A stretch of DNA of 12,317 nt, from assembly GCA_027485005.1 (NCBI GenBank), contig JAIXRX010000013.1:1-12317 (forward strand), in the 5' to 3' direction. Position numbers and translations under genes: made by a program. This DNA is from Alphaproteobacteria bacterium. GTDB lineage: Bacteria > Pseudomonadota > Alphaproteobacteria > Rickettsiales > JAIXRX01. Position 1 is the stretch's first letter. Every line of letters begins with the position of its first letter. The notes beneath the pieces were generated by a model. It did not search any database. It was not told the DNA's origin and worked only from the letters and a program-made list of their open reading frames with translations. Shown here piece by piece: positions 1 to 5,541 of this stretch.

Positions 1-1274
1 CCCCCAGAACAATTTCCATCCGCCACTACAGCATTATCACTGTCCCGACGACATACCACCGTATAGGTCGTTGTTATTGTTCCCGTTGGCTGAGTACAGC
101 TAACGGTGCGAGTTTGGGTTCCATTACGTGGGCAGCTGGTGTCTAGGGTATTGCAACCAGACCAAGCTGAAGGTGTCCAAGATGATGCCGGAGCACTGCA
201 TGAACCCACTGAAGGTTGCTGATACCAAGAATAAGTTTCACACGAGCCTAAATTAACGGTACTTTGGGTCACAGGGGCAGGCTCTGGGCAAATGCCAGAA
301 CAAGAACGGGTAACCGCAGGAGTAGAACCTGCACAATTAGCGTTCGCAACTACTCCCCCTGTTTGTGCATTAATACATTGCACACTGCGCGTCTGACTAC
401 CCGAACAACCAACTGGACAGCTGTAAGGTGTGGTTTGCGTCACTGGGCCACAGGTACCAGAATTAGTTGGTGTGCCGGCCTGCCAAGCACAGCTTCCACA
501 GCTACCCCATGCCCCCATATCCCACACATAATCAGCAGCGGTTGGCGCAGTCAGCGTACCGCAAGAGGCTACACCATTGCCAGATATCTGATAATTCGTA
601 AAATTAGCTCCTTCCACCACATACAACAAGTTACATTGAGCAAGAGTATTGGCGCTATTGTAAGCTCCACCAATAACACATTGTGTTGCAGCTACACCAT
701 TGGCTGGTTCAACCACAATGCGGCCTGAAGTGGGATTGCCATCATCCAGTTGCTCATCTAATTTTTTAAGTTGCTCGGGTGTGAGTGGCCCAGAACCCGA
801 CGGATTGCCATTCAAACATAATTGCAGCACGGCGCGATCTGGCGAGCGAGTCGTCATTGTATAACCAGAACCACCTCCGAGAACACTGGCAGGGTAGAGC
901 GCGCCGGGACCTGTAGCAAAAATACTGTAAGAACCTTTAATGAGTTGCGCGAGCGAAAGATGTGTCCAGAAGGCGTTATATTCGAGTGGATATAAATTTA
1001 GCTTACCATTACCATCGCCATTGCTTCCTGAACCGCCCACAAAGAGCGTTTCCGCATTGTTGGTATCACCCGGCATGCTACCGTATTTTCCGCGATAATC
1101 TTTATAAGCTGTGTGAATATCTGCAATCTCTTTACGGACCGCATTTTCTTTGGAACCTTGCAAAACATTTGAGGTCGCGACCGCCCCTCCCACCAGCAAG
1201 GAAACAATCCCCAGCACAATGGCTAATTCGACGAGTGCAAATCCTGCACGATTTTTTCTTTTATGGTTCATCAT
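1..1274 (-). CDS. Prepilin-like protein C with thrombospondin type-1-like modules (3' end cut by window edge)
   Basis: The visible part is about 424 residues and is open to the left edge. Residues 1-11 are a short basic leader ending in Gly, followed by Phe12, Glu16 and a hydrophobic helix to about residue 35: a class III (type IV pilin/pseudopilin) signal with the conserved Glu at mature position 5. Residues 40-220 match the prepilin at the right end of the window: a MPGD motif near 67-70, a Gly/Asn/Asp-rich loop (NGDGNG, 85-90), WTHLSLAQL (103-111) and LDDGNPTSG (176-184). From about residue 250 on, the chain is rich in Cys and Trp. Two modules (about 251-330 and 345-edge) end in a G-x-QTR-x-V-x-C core followed by further Cys, as in thrombospondin type-1 repeats. 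The start at 1274 forms an ATGA overlap with the upstream gene and lies 9 nt after AGGAGG; an in-frame ATG at 1280 is the alternative. Probably an exported or surface pilin-like adhesin; that role is inference. Confidence 0.85.
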   Translation of the reverse strand, partial: MMNHKRKNRAGFALVELAIVLGIVSLLVGGAVATSNVLQGSKENAVRKEIADIHTAYKDYRGKYGSMPGDTNNAETLFVGGSGSNGDGNGKLNLYPLEYNAFWTHLSLAQLIKGSYSIFATGPGALYPASVLGGGSGYTMTTRSPDRAVLQLCLNGNPSGSGPLTPEQLKKLDEQLDDGNPTSGRIVVEPANGVAATQCVIGGAYNSANTLAQCNLLYVVEGANFTNYQISGNGVASCGTLTAPTAADYVWDMGAWGSCGSCAWQAGTPTNSGTCGPVTQTTPYSCPVGCSGSQTRSVQCINAQTGGVVANANCAGSTPAVTRSCSGICPEPAPVTQSTVNLGSCETYSWYQQPSVGSCSAPASSWTPSAWSGCNTLDTSCPRNGTQTRTVSCTQPTGTITTTYTVVCRRDSDNAVVADGNCSG

Positions 1275-2236
1275 GTGCATGCCCCTCCTGACAACATCCA
1301 TATGCCGTTGCTGCATGTTAACGTGCGCGTTCCTGTAGTACGACAAGTCGCAGTGCGCGTGGCGCCATGCACAAACTCACCATCGGCAATCGATTGAATT
1401 GGCCCTAGACCAGCAACACAGCCGACGGGAAGCCCACTCATATCGTCTGCGCAAGGAGTGGCTGGCTCACAATTTTTATAACCAAAATTAAAAATCCCAT
1501 CAACAATATCATCGTTCTTACCATCGGGCTGATCGGGATAAAAAACATCCACGAAAAATATATTATTAGCCGATAGCTCTTCTTGATTTTCGCGCTGCAA
1601 ACTGGTGCTTACTGCATCAGGATTTTTACTTCCTGTTTTATTGTAAGCCCCAGCACCATCTGCACCCGAACTAATCAGTAGAGCAATCGGCACCTGCCCC
1701 ATACCGCCATTATAAAATAATTTTCCATTGGAATAGCGGGGTGGGTAGCCATTACCCTGCACAACAATACTGCTTGAAATAAAGACAGGTGTCGTACCTG
1801 TGGCAGACGTATCCGTATAGGCCATGTCGACCACATAGCGGATTTTGTTTCCCCATGCGTCAAGTACCATGTCATCTGATAAATTCAAATCTTTGACTGG
1901 TACCGCACCAACACGCACTCCCGAAGTTCCACACACTCCTTCTGATGGCGGAGCAGATGATGTCAGTGAGCCAGTGAGTGTAGCAGACGGGCAAGGGATG
2001 CGATTAACTGTGTTTGTAGGTACTTGCATATAAACATGTATTGCATCACGAATGATTTTTAATCGACGCTGTGTCTCTTCGACCTTGGCTTTCTGACTTG
2101 CGACATCATCCGGCAATAAAGAAGCCACCGCCATCCCAATGATTGTTACCACCACCGCCATCAGCAACATCGAAAACCCACGTTCGCTGGAGCGACGGTA
2201 TGTAACAGAAAGGGAGGCAAGGAAGCTTTTTATCAT
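1271..2236 (-). CDS. Prepilin-like protein B, lacks Glu5, Cys-rich tail
   Basis: The protein has 321 residues. A basic N-terminus leads to Gly20-Phe21 and a hydrophobic helix (21-41), which fits a prepilin peptidase site, but mature position 5 is Leu25 instead of Glu. In type II secretion the minor pseudopilin GspK also lacks this Glu, so a tip position is possible (inference). Residues 55-250 parallel the upstream gene's product: RRL...I.DA, a P-C-P segment (81-83), then GAVPVKDLNL and a D-x-M-x-LDAWG-x-KI-x-Y motif (110-134). A tail with six Cys (256, 262, 273, 298, 308, 320) follows, ending in a C-x9-C-x11-C pattern with a Gly-rich finish; the parallel protein has no such tail. The ATG at 2236 overlaps the stop of the upstream gene as ATGA, and the TGA stop overlaps the start of the downstream pilin. 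Translational coupling of all three is likely. Confidence 0.85.
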   Translation of the reverse strand: MIKSFLASLSVTYRRSSERGFSMLLMAVVVTIIGMAVASLLPDDVASQKAKVEETQRRLKIIRDAIHVYMQVPTNTVNRIPCPSATLTGSLTSSAPPSEGVCGTSGVRVGAVPVKDLNLSDDMVLDAWGNKIRYVVDMAYTDTSATGTTPVFISSSIVVQGNGYPPRYSNGKLFYNGGMGQVPIALLISSGADGAGAYNKTGSKNPDAVSTSLQRENQEELSANNIFFVDVFYPDQPDGKNDDIVDGIFNFGYKNCEPATPCADDMSGLPVGCVAGLGPIQSIADGEFVHGATRTATCRTTGTRTLTCSNGIWMLSGGACT

Positions 2237-2976
2237 AGCTGGTTTTTAACTTTCCAGCGCACAAAATCATCGAACTGGGTGGTGGCTACGCCCGTTTCTT
2301 GAATCATCATGTCACGGAAAATATAATCCAAATTGGCATTCTCTGCTTCTAGCGTACTCCCGTACACTGTTCCTGGAGGAGCTGCGCCAAGTTGTGCTGC
2401 TACTTTTTGTTGCCATCCTCCACGCATATTCGGCCCATGGCTAACTAGTGCGTATACAGGCATTCCCGTTGAAGCAACAGTACGAGATGTCCCAGACGCA
2501 TCATTGATACGAATATTAGTTGTCACTGTGGTATCGCCACAAGCGGTCAACCAACTAACTGTACAATCACCATCTACAGCATAGGTGATTTTCATGCCAT
2601 AGGCGTCTAACATCATACTATCGGGTAAATTAAGCGTACGCGTGGGCACCACTCCAATATAAGCACTGCCACTTAATACCAATCCAGTGGTGACAGTGCT
2701 ACTTTCTACACCCAGCGTACTACCAGTGAGCGTGGCGCCATTTGCTGGAAATGGCAGCCTGCCATTGGTACGCCGAAAAAGTAAAAGCGCATCCTCAATC
2801 ATATTCAGACGGCGGGCAGTTTCTTGAGCTCTTTCGGCAGCAATGCGATTGCCATAAACAGATAGACCGCTCGCAAGCACCACACCAATAATAGCCAGCA
2901 CAATGGATAACTCAATTAGAGTGAATCCAGACTTGGCCTTATGATTTTTATTTTTGCATGGAACTATAGAAGCCAC
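2233..2976 (-). CDS. Prepilin-like protein A (pseudopilin)
   Basis: This is the first gene of the three-gene pilin set, about 247 residues. Gly17-Phe18 followed by TLIELSIVLAIIGVV is a textbook prepilin cleavage/methylation motif with Glu at mature position 5. Behind the helix come RRLNMIEDALLLFRR, a PFPAN segment, GVVPTRTLNL and DSMMLDAYGMKITYAVD. These correspond one by one to motifs in the next gene, so the two are tandem paralogues. There is no ATG in frame at the 5' end. I chose GTG at 2976, 7 nt after AGGGGG; TTG at 2979 is equally in frame but closer to the Shine-Dalgarno. The specific system (type II secretion-like, type IV pilus or other) cannot be named, because no ATPase, platform protein or secretin is present. 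The gene could be transcribed from its own promoter or by read-through from the flagellar operon 90 bp upstream. Confidence 0.85.
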   Translation of the reverse strand: MASIVPCKNKNHKAKSGFTLIELSIVLAIIGVVLASGLSVYGNRIAAERAQETARRLNMIEDALLLFRRTNGRLPFPANGATLTGSTLGVESSTVTTGLVLSGSAYIGVVPTRTLNLPDSMMLDAYGMKITYAVDGDCTVSWLTACGDTTVTTNIRINDASGTSRTVASTGMPVYALVSHGPNMRGGWQQKVAAQLGAAPPGTVYGSTLEAENANLDYIFRDMMIQETGVATTQFDDFVRWKVKNQL

Positions 2977-2979
2977 CAA

Positions 2980-3069
2980 TGCACCCCCTGTTATATTTAT
3001 TTTTTATGTCATTGTTCTGTCATAATTAACATATTTTGCACAAAAATTCTACACGAAACTTTAAAGCCG
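2980..3069. other. AT-rich spacer between flagellar operon and pilin genes
   Basis: This 90-bp gap lies between two genes read on the minus strand. It is strongly AT-rich and ends in the AGGGGG Shine-Dalgarno of pilin A. I looked for a hairpin with a T-tract and for paired -35/-10 boxes on the minus strand and found nothing convincing. Read-through from the flagellar operon is therefore not excluded. Confidence 0.5.
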
Positions 3070-3360
3070 TTAACTTTTGGGGTTTTTCGTGCCCTCGGGC
3101 AACACACCTTCGAGAGGCTCAATCACCTGAAACTCTCCCTCAACAACATTAACGTCTGAAGGCGCCTCAGAAGACATAGAGGAAGAGCGATAAAATGCGC
3201 TGTTGAATTGATTGACCGAGCGCCGCAAGCGCCAACGCCAATAAATACTGCCTAGCACCAACACCACCAACGCAATTGCAATCACGCCGCTAAACATAAT
3301 AAAGGCAAGCGATGCCGCAAAGAGATAGATAAGAGTAGTAAAAATTTGCTTAAACACCAT
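3070..3360 (-). CDS. Small membrane protein downstream of fliP, unknown function
   Basis: The product has 96 residues. A hydrophobic stretch (about 8-40, long enough for one long or two short membrane segments) is followed by a very basic segment (YWRWRLRR, 40-47). That places the rest in the cytoplasm by the positive-inside rule. The polar tail holds an acidic VVEGEFQVIE motif (72-81). The start at 3360 lies inside the 3' end of fliP (11-bp overlap), and a GGTGA a few bases upstream could serve as ribosome-binding site. The tight overlap argues that it is made together with FliP and belongs to the flagellar operon. I do not recognise the family; it is not FliL, FliO or FliQ by sequence. A role as an accessory of the export gate is only a guess from position. 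Confidence 0.7.
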   Translation of the reverse strand: MVFKQIFTTLIYLFAASLAFIMFSGVIAIALVVLVLGSIYWRWRLRRSVNQFNSAFYRSSSMSSEAPSDVNVVEGEFQVIEPLEGVLPEGTKNPKS

Positions 3361-4102
3361 AGCTTTTCACCAAACTGCCCGCCAACATGTACCAACCATC
3401 GACCAACACAAAGAAAATGAGCTTGAATGGCAGTGAAATCAGCGCAGGCGGCAACATCATCATCCCCATCGACATCAGAATGGACGCCACCAACATATCA
3501 ATGACCAAAAATGGGATGAATAGTAAGAAGCCAATTTCAAACGCACGTTTAAGCTCAGACAACATAAATGCAGGAATCAAGACATGATAAGGCGTTTGTT
3601 CTGCTGACTCTACTTTGAGATCTGGCACCATTTGCATGAACAGCTCAATGTCTTTGTCACGCACATGCTTAAGCATAAAGCCACGGAAGGGTTCGGCCAC
3701 TTTTGGCAGCGCCTCCTCTTCCGTTATTTTTTCTTCGATTAGCGGCTTAATACCTTCATTATAAGACGTTTGGAAGACAGGCATCATGACAAACAATGTT
3801 AGAAACATAGCCAGCCCCACAATCACCTGATTCGGTGGCGTGGTCTGAATCCCGATGGCACTTCGCAAGAACGAAAGCACCACGACAATCCGCGTGAAAG
3901 AAGTCATCATGACTAAAATTGACGGCGCAATGGATAAGACCGTAATTAGCAAAAATAACTGTATCATACGCGCGGAAGTCGAGCCCGCCATTTCTCCGCT
4001 CATATCCCCCAAATTTACGGAAAGCCCTTGTGCATGGGCGAGTAATGGAAGTGCAACACAAAGGCCTGCGAAGACGCCAGCAATGATTCGAGATTTACGC
4101 AT
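3350..4102 (-). CDS. fliP: Flagellar export gate protein FliP
   Basis: The 250-residue protein is the FliP subunit of the membrane-embedded flagellar type III export gate. Residues 1-25 form a cleavable signal peptide (basic start, hydrophobic core, AHA-Q), typical of FliP. The two family signatures are clear: MTSFTRIVVVLSFLRSAIG (66-84) followed by PNQVIVGLAMFL, and near the C-terminus SELKRAFEIGFLLFIPFLVID followed by MGMMMLPP. Between them lies the periplasmic domain (about 110-190). The reading frame extends upstream to an ATG at 4162, but that would put 20 basic residues before the signal peptide. ATG 4102 has an AGGAG at a good distance and starts only 10 bp after fliO, so it is chosen. 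FliP forms the core gate with FliQ and FliR, whose genes are on the opposite strand 2.7-3 kb away. Confidence 0.97.
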   Translation of the reverse strand: MRKSRIIAGVFAGLCVALPLLAHAQGLSVNLGDMSGEMAGSTSARMIQLFLLITVLSIAPSILVMMTSFTRIVVVLSFLRSAIGIQTTPPNQVIVGLAMFLTLFVMMPVFQTSYNEGIKPLIEEKITEEEALPKVAEPFRGFMLKHVRDKDIELFMQMVPDLKVESAEQTPYHVLIPAFMLSELKRAFEIGFLLFIPFLVIDMLVASILMSMGMMMLPPALISLPFKLIFFVLVDGWYMLAGSLVKSYGV

Positions 4103-4112
4103 GGCTCTGCTC

Positions 4113-4376
4113 CTACGGCAATGGTTGTGGGGCGGCATCGGCTGGCACAATCTGCGCACCATTTGGACCCACTAATATTAATAAAACCGTTTGCTCATGG
4201 CGCACACGCACTAACTTGTGACGCGCATCAATAAACAAGGTTTCTTCGAGTTTCAGTGCTCGGCCAGAGGCACGAACGGCGGGCAACGCACCACGCTTGG
4301 CATAAAGCCATAAAGCCCCAAGTACTCCAAAAACCAAAACACATGCCGCCACAAATTGTGCACCCGCAAATTCCAT
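4113..4376 (-). CDS. fliO: Flagellar biosynthesis protein FliO (short form)
   Basis: The product has 87 residues. One N-terminal membrane helix (about 7-25) is followed by a small cytoplasmic domain. Its core, LEETLFIDARHKLVRVRHEQ then LLILVGPNG, fits the FliO pattern of a beta-rich segment in which a basic K/R-L-V-x-V-R strand precedes an L-L-x-V-G-x-x-G turn. FliO is a chaperone-like factor that stabilises FliP during assembly of the export gate. Its position directly before fliP (10-bp gap) is the usual one. At 87 residues it is at the small end for the family and has no long cytoplasmic tail. It starts 5 bp after the preceding stop codon, with only a weak AAGG upstream, so translation is probably coupled. 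Sequence similarity in FliO is low in general; position supports the call as much as the motif. Confidence 0.85.
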   Translation of the reverse strand: MEFAGAQFVAACVLVFGVLGALWLYAKRGALPAVRASGRALKLEETLFIDARHKLVRVRHEQTVLLILVGPNGAQIVPADAAPQPLP

Positions 4377-4381
4377 ATCAA

Positions 4382-4744
4382 CTACTCGCCTTTTTTGGGA
4401 TGAGATGCCTTGCCGTAGGCCTGATGAGCCTTGCGCACTTGCTGCATTTGCGCCAACTCATCTTGAATATGCGTGCGCTCCAATTGCATGGCCGTCCCTA
4501 CATTTCCTAACTGCTGGGCTAAAGACTCTAAGCGCGGCGCAAGTAACTTACCCGTCTCTTCAGGTAGCCCCATAATTCCTTTGCACAAACGTGCCACATG
4601 ACCATCCAACCCCTCAAGCTGCACAGACGAACCCGATGCCAACCACATTTGCAACTGACTTACTAAATCTTCCAGCGCTTCCAACAAGGCTTTTGGGTCT
4701 TCAATCTGTTGCAGTTCGTTGAGTTTTAGTGGTCCTTTTGTCAT
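4382..4744 (-). CDS. Helical cytoplasmic protein of the flagellar operon, possibly FlgN/FliT-type chaperone
   Basis: The product has 120 residues, no signal peptide and no membrane segment. It is rich in Leu, Gln, Glu and Ala with heptad-like spacing in two stretches (about 17-38 and 66-112), so a helical hairpin or coiled coil is likely. The only Cys is at about 54, and the tail is Lys-rich (SHPKKGE). The start codon shares one base with the stop of flhX (TAATG), and fliO follows after 5 bp, so it is firmly inside the export-apparatus operon. Size, helical make-up and the R-x-x-x-AYG ending recall FlgN/FliT-type export chaperones, but I see no decisive signature. An export regulator in the FliH/FliJ sense is another possibility. 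Real gene: very likely. Function: open. Confidence 0.75.
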   Translation of the reverse strand: MTKGPLKLNELQQIEDPKALLEALEDLVSQLQMWLASGSSVQLEGLDGHVARLCKGIMGLPEETGKLLAPRLESLAQQLGNVGTAMQLERTHIQDELAQMQQVRKAHQAYGKASHPKKGE

Positions 4745-5112
4745 TAGAGCAGCCCCGCTTCATCGATCACCTGTTGCTCATTTAGTTTACGCGCCGAGAC
4801 TTCTTGTGCGTAACGCTCAGCGCTATTTGCCTTATAAACATAGGACAAAATCTCTGCTACAGCAGCATAAGCCTCCAGCGGTATCAGCGAGTCCACTTCA
4901 ATCATCGATAATATTTCAACTAACGGTGCATCTTGGCGCACCTTAACACCATTCGCAAAGGCCAACTGAACAATCTGCTCTGCGATAGCCCCTTTACCAG
5001 AAGCAGTAATACGTGGGGCAGGATCGTTTCCGCGATCATACTTCAGCGCAACAGCCATAGGCATTTTTTGCCCGCCCACCCCTGTTTGTTCAACCGCTTC
5101 ATCCCCACTCAT
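4744..5112 (-). CDS. FlhB C-terminal-domain homologue (FlhX type), without NPTH
   Basis: The product has 122 residues and no membrane segments. It corresponds to the cytoplasmic C-terminal domain of FlhB/YscU alone. It aligns well with the FlhB encoded at 7862-8971: AVAL-x-YD, the A-P-K/R segment, A-x-G motifs, an E/D-VD segment and E-x-Y-x-AVAEI-x-x-YVYK near the end. The Asn-Pro-Thr-His autocleavage motif is absent: where FlhB has N-P-T-H-F-AVAL, this protein has K-M-P-M-AVAL. Such FlhX/FlhB2 proteins are known in several flagellated bacteria, and in Helicobacter pylori one can partly stand in for the cleaved FlhB fragment. ATG 5112 begins 1 bp after the csrA stop and is preferred. An in-frame ATG at 5130 overlaps csrA and has no room for a Shine-Dalgarno. 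Confidence 0.9.
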   Translation of the reverse strand: MSGDEAVEQTGVGGQKMPMAVALKYDRGNDPAPRITASGKGAIAEQIVQLAFANGVKVRQDAPLVEILSMIEVDSLIPLEAYAAVAEILSYVYKANSAERYAQEVSARKLNEQQVIDEAGLL

Positions 5113-5113
5113 G

Positions 5114-5362
5114 CTATTTATTATCCTCATCCTGCCAAGCAGACAATGCGTTCATCAAATCTTCTTCGCTGAGCATGTTCGACTGGGATGCCGCCATGTT
5201 TTCAGCAGAAATTTTATCATGAATTTCTTTGCGTAATACTGTGGCTTCTGGCGGAAAAACAAAGCCCAGCTTCACAGAACGGCCACGCACCTCAACAATT
5301 GTCAGCTCAATATTATTATTGATGACAATCGATTCCCCGATTTTTCTAGATAGGTATAACAT
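5114..5362 (-). CDS. csrA: Carbon storage regulator CsrA
   Basis: The 82-residue protein is an RNA-binding post-transcriptional regulator that acts at GGA motifs in mRNA leaders. The first 52 residues match CsrA: MLYLSRKIGESIVI at the start, then V-K-L-G-F and VLRKEI. Leu4 and Arg44, which are critical for RNA binding in the E. coli protein, are kept. Residues 55-82 form a polar, mostly acidic extension with a likely helix (SEEDLMNALSAWQ), longer than in the 61-residue E. coli protein. The ribosome-binding site AAGGAG lies 4 nt before ATG and itself contains GGA in a CAAGGAGUG context, so autoregulation is plausible. It is the first gene of a minus-strand flagellar operon, which suggests a role in flagellar timing. 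Confidence 0.95.
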   Translation of the reverse strand: MLYLSRKIGESIVINNNIELTIVEVRGRSVKLGFVFPPEATVLRKEIHDKISAENMAASQSNMLSEEDLMNALSAWQDEDNK

Positions 5363-5385
5363 GGCACTCCTTGCTCATTTTGCCC

Positions 5386-5403
5386 CCCGCTTTTACCAGC
5401 GGG
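5386..5403 (-). promoter_or_regulatory. Hairpin in csrA leader
   Basis: CCCGCT, a six-base loop and AGCGGG form a perfect 6-bp stem located 24 nt upstream of the csrA start. It has no U-tract on either strand, so it is not a typical terminator. It could shape the leader around the csrA ribosome-binding site. Confidence 0.4.
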
Positions 5404-5421
5404 TTGATTGGAAATGCGGAT

Positions 5422-5437
5422 TGGCACTCCGCTTGCT
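5422..5437 (+). promoter_or_regulatory. Sigma-54 (RpoN) promoter of the flgB operon
   Basis: TGGCAC, five bases, then TTGCT: every consensus base of the -24/-12 element is present, and GG (5423-5424) and GC (5435-5436) are separated by exactly 10 bases. Transcription would begin near 5448, leaving about 94 nt of leader before flgB. Sigma-54 with an FlbD-type activator drives rod and hook genes in Caulobacter, so the function fits. I did not find a convincing activator site. Confidence 0.8.
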
Positions 5438-5448
5438 TATCTATATTC

Positions 5449-5467
5449 GTGCATAACATAATTGCAC
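5449..5467. repeat. Short inverted repeat at presumed flgB transcription start
   Basis: GTGCA and TGCAC flank a 9-base AT-rich spacer. Arms of only 5 bp can occur by chance. The site lies at the predicted start of the flgB transcript, where a repressor or activator could bind; that role is a guess. Confidence 0.25.
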
Positions 5468-5541
5468 AGAAAAACAAACACCAAACAAACTAGGTAATTT
5501 TTGCCTATTTTATAATAATTCGAAGGTGATATAGTGAAATC

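Larger units (their letters stand above)
5362..5437. repeat. Imperfect direct repeat, 60-bp period, covering csrA RBS and sigma-54 site
   Basis: TGGCACTCC occurs at 5362-5370 and again at 5422-5430. Allowing for two extra bases (GC) in the second copy, the match extends through TTGCTyAT. On the minus strand the copies read AGCAAGGAGTGCCA, which is the csrA ribosome-binding site, and AGCAAGCGGAGTGCCA. On the plus strand only the second copy has the correct 10-base GG-GC spacing for sigma-54; the first has 8. The second copy also forms a short palindrome, GCGGA-N7-TCCGC (5416-5432). Confidence 0.7.
5363..5541. promoter_or_regulatory. Divergent control region between csrA and flgB operons
   Basis: This 179-bp region must hold the promoters of both flagellar operons. 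On the plus side there is a sigma-54 consensus, then a small inverted repeat near the expected start of transcription, then an AT-rich leader with TATAAT at 5511-5516. That TATAAT has no matching -35 box. On the minus side the csrA leader contains two possible hairpins and a duplicated segment. The flgB start has no good Shine-Dalgarno; the nearest AAGG is 15 nt away. No clear sigma-70 promoter for csrA was found; a TATAGA on the minus strand near 5440 has a poor -35. Confidence 0.7.

Noticed and set aside
264..728. Plus-strand open frame of 154 codons
   Set aside because: It is antisense to the pilin C coding sequence, has no recognisable domain, and a composition rich in Arg, Thr and Cys as expected for a shadow frame. 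The minus-strand frame has clear pilin and TSP1-like motifs.
3098..3107. GC-rich GCCC/GGGC stem near the end of the minus flagellar operon as terminator
   Set aside because: The loop would be two bases, the stem lies inside a coding region, and no T-tract follows on the minus strand.
4103..4162. N-terminal extension of FliP to an upstream ATG
   Set aside because: It would add 20 mostly basic residues before the signal peptide and overlap fliO by about 50 bp. ATG 4102 has a good ribosome-binding site and gives the normal FliP N-terminus.
5511..5516. TATAAT as sigma-70 -10 box for flgB
   Set aside because: No acceptable -35 at 16-18 bp; the nearby sigma-54 element is a far better match. The box may be chance in an AT-rich leader.
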